Below, in pieces: positions 59,928 through 64,000 of a stretch of DNA of 64,000 nucleotides; position 1 is the stretch's first letter; the number at the start of each line of letters is the position of its first letter. The translations under genes and the position numbers were made by a program. Location of the stretch: positions 1-64,000 of the forward strand of contig JBBPSI010000044.1 of the NCBI GenBank assembly GCA_038093515.1, written 5' to 3'. The notes under the pieces were generated by a model. The model saw only the letters and a program-made list of their open reading frames with translations, made no database searches and was not told the DNA's origin. Origin of the DNA: Butyriboletus loyo (lineage: Eukaryota; Basidiomycota; Agaricomycetes; Boletales; Boletaceae).

Positions 59928-61269
59928 GAGTTTCGCAAAAGTTGGTTATCCTTACTTGTAATAAGTAACCCGCTACGATTTGGATGAAAAGTCGAGGTTG
60001 TGCTAGAGACAAGCACCTTGGAAAATTGGTTTGTAAAAGGGGAACGAACGAAGGAGGAGAGCAACACACATATTTGAAGAGACCGATGCCAAGAGAACGC
60101 CTGCCGGGTTGAAAGATCACATAACAGACACCGAAATGTGTTTTATTCGATCAGACCAAAAATCGGTGTCCTTTCACTTTCCTCTCCTCCTCTCTCCAGA
60201 CTCCTCTGTCATGTATCTGCAGTCGCGCTGTGTCTACCCAGCATGGCACCCGAGTTCAGAACTGGGCCAGCATGAAGCGGTGACAAGTCCGAACAGCGCT
60301 CAAGGTCGTTCCAATCGAATGTTCTAATATCCCACAGCTGCGCAGCGTCACATCAACGGTCACTCGTACAGCCTCCATGACGGCCGATTACCAAGCGCAA
60401 CCGTTGAGGCGTGCTAAAGATTGGTCACAACTCCCCTCCGAACATATCACATATTGCACTTGCCATCATGCAGACAACTCCCTTGCGTACCGGTCAGTGC
60501 GTGTATTACATGTATCATCCCGGGCTGCGCACGCTTGATGGACACGAGCGAAGCAGTATAGTAATAAACCGAGCGAAGTCATATATGTAAACTTGTGCAC
60601 GAGACACTGGCAGTTTGAACAGCCAGCGAGAACCTTGGTTTCCTTTTTCGCTAGCCATCTTCCGATCACAGGTCTGACTTCAAAGTCTGTTTCCTCAAGC
60701 GATAACGTTACACACTGTCTTTGCACATCGGTAAGTGCTTGAGAAACCCAAGTCCCAACAGTGCCGCATCTCCGATTTAGTTTTGGTGGAGTAATGAGAG
60801 TCTCGCTGGGGCCGGGATGCACATGATAATATGTTCTTTTGCAGCTTGAGTTTCCGAGCATCTAGAGTAAGGAGGCAGAGTAAACCGGATTAGGAATATG
60901 GTGCTATTCGTTCGTTAGGCTAACGTTTCGGATTCAGATAACACAAAGCAGTGACTCGGATCATTTCGACCGACCTCCAGCTTGAGCGATCGCCTGCGTT
61001 ACTCGGTTTCGATGACATCTTCGACGATATGTGCATACTATCACCCAAGTAGTTGGCCATCTTTATCATTTACCATTTATGGGATGAATACACCTCCAAG
61101 TAAGCAGAACGTAGTAAATTATTAAAGCAAGAGGTGGATCAAGGCTACGCGTTCTAAGACACCATTATGGTATCGGTTCGCCATAAACCAATCGACCGTG
61201 AATCCCAGAACAGTCATAAACGTTTTCCTTTGCTATATCACCCGGTCCTTGGTCGGTGTTTTGGCCCAT
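59928..61269. other. Intergenic region, no gene assigned
   Basis: The exchanger promoter should be at the left. A minus-strand frame at 60466-60861 (131 codons) has scattered Cys but no domain, no good neighbouring exons and no signal peptide. I leave it unassigned. Confidence 0.4.
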
Positions 61270-63620
61270 TCATCCTTGGTAAGCAAACGAAACAGCGCCG
61301 TATAGACCGTCCTCGTGACCCAACATGCCATGACCATGCAGAACCTAAATGGTGAACCGGACATCAGCGAAGCAGACGAGAAACAATATGTTACATACCT
61401 CCATCTTCCTGGCGTGCCACCCGACCCCACTGCTGATATTTCCGTTTGCATCTGCTAGCCGCTCCATTTCAACCCGTAAAGGATGGTCAGCGGGCAGTTG
61501 CCTCCGCAGTTCCCCACCGACCCAGCCAATCGCCGTGTCAACGTACCAGCCTCGACCCCCCTTGCTCCGGATGGTTCGCCACGTCCCTGCACCGAGTCCG
61601 ATGCTGGTAAGTGCTGGTATGGATAACTCGATGACGCGGAGGCGGGTGGGTGCCTGTGGGACAACAGCTTTGGGACTGAGTATGGATGTGTAGGGCGGTG
61701 TACACAACGGCCCGATCACTTGCGTGTGCAAAGCGATGGAGGCTTGGCGTGCACATCCTCGCGGCCCACCCATGCCACCACCGGCTCGGCCCCAGTCAAG
61801 CTCCGGTGAAGTGGATATGAGTGTCAGTACCTCGACGTTGACAGCCTTGGTCTTGATGAACGTAGTGATGGCTTCCAGTCCAAGCTCTGGAATATAGGAG
61901 AGGCCCAACGAGCGTAGTTTTGGTTGTGGCCTGCATACGTCCCGCAGCAGTTCACTGGTAATTGGCGCACTGGAGAGATCGAGGTATGTGAGCTGGCCAC
62001 TGGTAAAGCAGGGTGCGAGGGCAAAGATTTCGTCAAGGTCCTCGGTAGATAGCGGAGACGGGAAGGTTCGATCACCATAGAGTGTCAGCTCTTGTATCTG
62101 AGCAGCGGCAGGTGTTCGAATGAGGAAATCCTTGATAGACTCTCCGGTCAAGCGGATGCATCTAGCCAAAGCAAGCGAACGAAGTCTGATAGACGAGTCC
62201 CCAAGTGCGCCGAGCAACTCTGGTGTGGCACGTGTTGCGGAAAGGTCGAGATGAGTAAGTGAGGGGAAGGCGAGAACAAATGGAGTGAGGATGTGTGGCT
62301 GGATAGATTTTACACCACGTAGACAGAGACGATGAAGACCAGGGAACGTCAATGGCTCCTCTCGGGCAAAGCGGACAACCAATGATGTACGAGAACGCCT
62401 GCTGTCGGTCCGCTCCTCGTCTTCGCTCCCACTTGAGTCACCGTCGTGGAGCAGGTGAGTATTGACAAACTCGGTGACTGCGCCGACGAAAACAGCGCTG
62501 ACACAACCTGTTAAATCAACGGCTTCGAGAGCTTTGCAGTCACGCCTCCTCTCGCGCTCATCTTCCTCAGGGTCATAGTCATTGGCGATGAGGCCACGTC
62601 CACGTGATGGACGCCGCCGACCACGTGAGAGACATCCCCGGAGAAATAGCTCGTTCAAAACAGACGATGTTAGCGCGCCATCCATATATTCGGTAGCGCC
62701 AAATGCCGTCAGGTTCGGCATTTCCTACAGGGGCATAGATGAATCCCCGCGGGGGAGGGCGAGCAAATGACGTTAGACGCACCTTGAGAAGTGCCTCGAC
62801 ACGTTCGCCGGTAACAAAGCGCCTAGTCATGCCTTCCTCCACGGAACGGCGCATGCCGATGGTCCGGAAATGGTTGAAATCAACGTGCTGTACAAACCTT
62901 CCGGGACGTGGGTCATGCAATGGCGGAACTAGAAACATGGGAATTTTAGTGAAGACCTGATTGTTCAGAATGGAATGTGGCGTTACCATAAACACCAGGC
63001 TCGTTCCTCTCCACAACATTTTGGACTGCATCGCTAATGGAGCGCATAAGCTTCCATCGCGCCGGACTTTTACTTTTCGCCCTAAGACGCCGCGGACTAG
63101 GATCACGAGACGCTGGCGGAGAGAGCAATTCGGGAGGAATAGATGCATCTGGGCCACTGAGAGTGTCAAGAATGGATTCCTTCCATTTTTTGAGGGCATC
63201 CTCGTCTGTGGAGGCCCCGGGTATGGTAGTGCTCGCGAGAGCGGCCTTGGTAGCGGCATTGATGGACTGTTCGACGGCAAGTGCGGTAGTGTCCTCTGTG
63301 CTTTGGTCCTCGCCACCAGCTATCTCGTCCACAAGGGCGAGCCAGCTTCGTGGAAGGCGAACCTCGATTCTGCGCCATAACCATGGTTTGGCAGCGTCGT
63401 ACCATGCGCGGTCGACGAGGCAGAGATTGGCCAAGGTCCTCCGCACGAGTTGTTCAGGACAATTGCCCGGTGGCATGGACGATGGCAATGCAGTCGGAGC
63501 TCCATAATCTCCGAGTGCGATGGGATCCAAGGAGATGGTGGACGCTGGCAAGCCTGCGGCATAGACGTATGCGCAGATGGTGAAGAGGAGTTCGGGAGGG
63601 TATTGCAAGACGGTAGACAT
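61270..63620 (-). CDS. F-box-like / leucine-rich repeat protein
   Basis: Start MSTVLQYPPELLFTICAYVY, an F-box-like opening (P-x-E-L-L-x-x-I). LANLCLVDRAWYDAAKPWLW then RRIEVRLPRSW gives the conserved F-box/LRR entry. A low-complexity Ser/Pro/Asp stretch and RRLRAKSKSPARWKLMRSIS follow. After introns near 62990-62930 and 62780-62725, the long exon starts MPNLTAFGATEYMDGALTSS. It has LRR pieces CKALEAVDLTGC, LHRLCLRGVKSI, LTHLDLSATRATPELLGAL, LRSLALARCIRLT, LTYLDLSSAPITSELL and LRSLGLSYIPELGLEAI. A final intron leads to LHGHGMLGHEDGLYGAVSFA and the stop at 61270. It is likely an SCF substrate adaptor. No close named relative is recognised. Confidence 0.78.
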
Positions 63621-64000
63621 ATGTGAGTATACGGGATGGGGAAGCCTATGTAGATCGGGCTGGTTTACCCGGTGGTGGGGTAGTTCTTATATACCTTTCC
63701 GGTCGGCACTTGGCAACATTCCGTACGTCACGACTCTAATTGGATTATGTAATCTTAGAATGCAAGTTTGCAGTTTTGATGGGAGAGTAAGGGAACGACT
63801 GTTTACGTCAGAACGGCTGTAAGAGGGCGGAACCGCAAGCCGTCGCCAAAGTGAATACGGATCTAACCTGGACATGCGGGGGATCCGGCGGTACCAACAT
63901 ATCTGGCCTTCTGGGATCTCCTACTGCGACTGATCAGATTCAGACCGTTTCAACAGGCCATGCCACCTTTGCTCGCATCTTAGTCGTCTTCTTGCGTCAT
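63621..64000. other. Upstream flank at window end
   Basis: Promoter side of the F-box/LRR gene. No gene recognised in the last 380 bp. Confidence 0.4.

Larger units (their letters stand above)
54982..60072. repeat. Right unit of the segmental duplication
   Basis: Matches 49537-53938. It carries the broken hydratase (plus), an insertion of about 520 bp at 56640-57160 and the intact exchanger (minus). The match ends about 60072 after AGGAGAGCAAC. The hydratase first exon (49259-49530) has no counterpart here, so the left breakpoint lies in the first intron of that gene. Confidence 0.85.

Noticed and set aside
60466..60861. 131-codon minus-strand frame
   Set aside because: No domain, no signal peptide and no joining exons.

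Overview
The window looks like nuclear DNA of a filamentous basidiomycete (Agaricomycetes). Genes are dense, on both strands, and broken by many introns of about 45-70 bp with GT-AG ends. Gene types fit: a WC-2-like GATA/PAS protein, a HET-domain protein, a Kre9/Knh1-like GPI protein, GH79, Rpn6, PRMT5/Skb1 and a B-type cyclin. A Rhizoctonia/Ceratobasidium-like fungus is my guess from protein style. It is not proven here.

Layout. 1-4.5 kb: a 5'-cut GH79 glycosidase and a mitochondrial SelO pseudokinase. 4.7-6.5 kb: a HET-domain gene on the minus strand, then about 2 kb with a diverged direct repeat. 8.4-16.5 kb: a single-pass membrane protein with NPFxD endocytic motifs, a FAX-type GST, the small molybdopterin-synthase subunit, a metallo-beta-lactamase-fold hydrolase, a CCDC174-like protein and the PP1 regulator Sds22. 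16.6-21.7 kb: Rpn6, flanked on both sides by decayed pieces of CmcJ/GA4-desaturase-like genes. 22.7-31.7 kb: WC-2-like factor, ankyrin protein, PRMT5, Kre9-like GPI protein. 31.7-38.4 kb: gene-poor, with G-runs, microsatellites and one small Cys-rich gene. 38.4-43.4 kb: an XLF/Nej1-like repair factor head to head with an FHA/G-patch protein, then cyclin B.

44.3-60.1 kb is the most interesting part. A Fox2-type enzyme with two short-chain dehydrogenase domains ends in a peroxisomal signal (SRL) but has no hydratase domain. The missing hydratase-2 (MaoC) part is a separate gene 2.2 kb downstream, ending in AKL. From inside that hydratase gene onward, a block of about 4.4-5.1 kb (hydratase plus a VCX1-like Ca2+/H+ exchanger) is duplicated in tandem. 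The copies have decayed reciprocally: the left copy keeps the hydratase and has a broken exchanger, and the right copy keeps the exchanger and has a broken hydratase. The spacer holds a 26-bp perfect palindrome and a 15-bp-arm hairpin. A relic of the HET gene's 3' end lies just before the hydratase gene. The window closes with an F-box/LRR-type protein on the minus strand.

Exon boundaries were inferred by eye from splice signals and protein similarity. Ends of multi-exon genes are approximate unless a start or stop is described.
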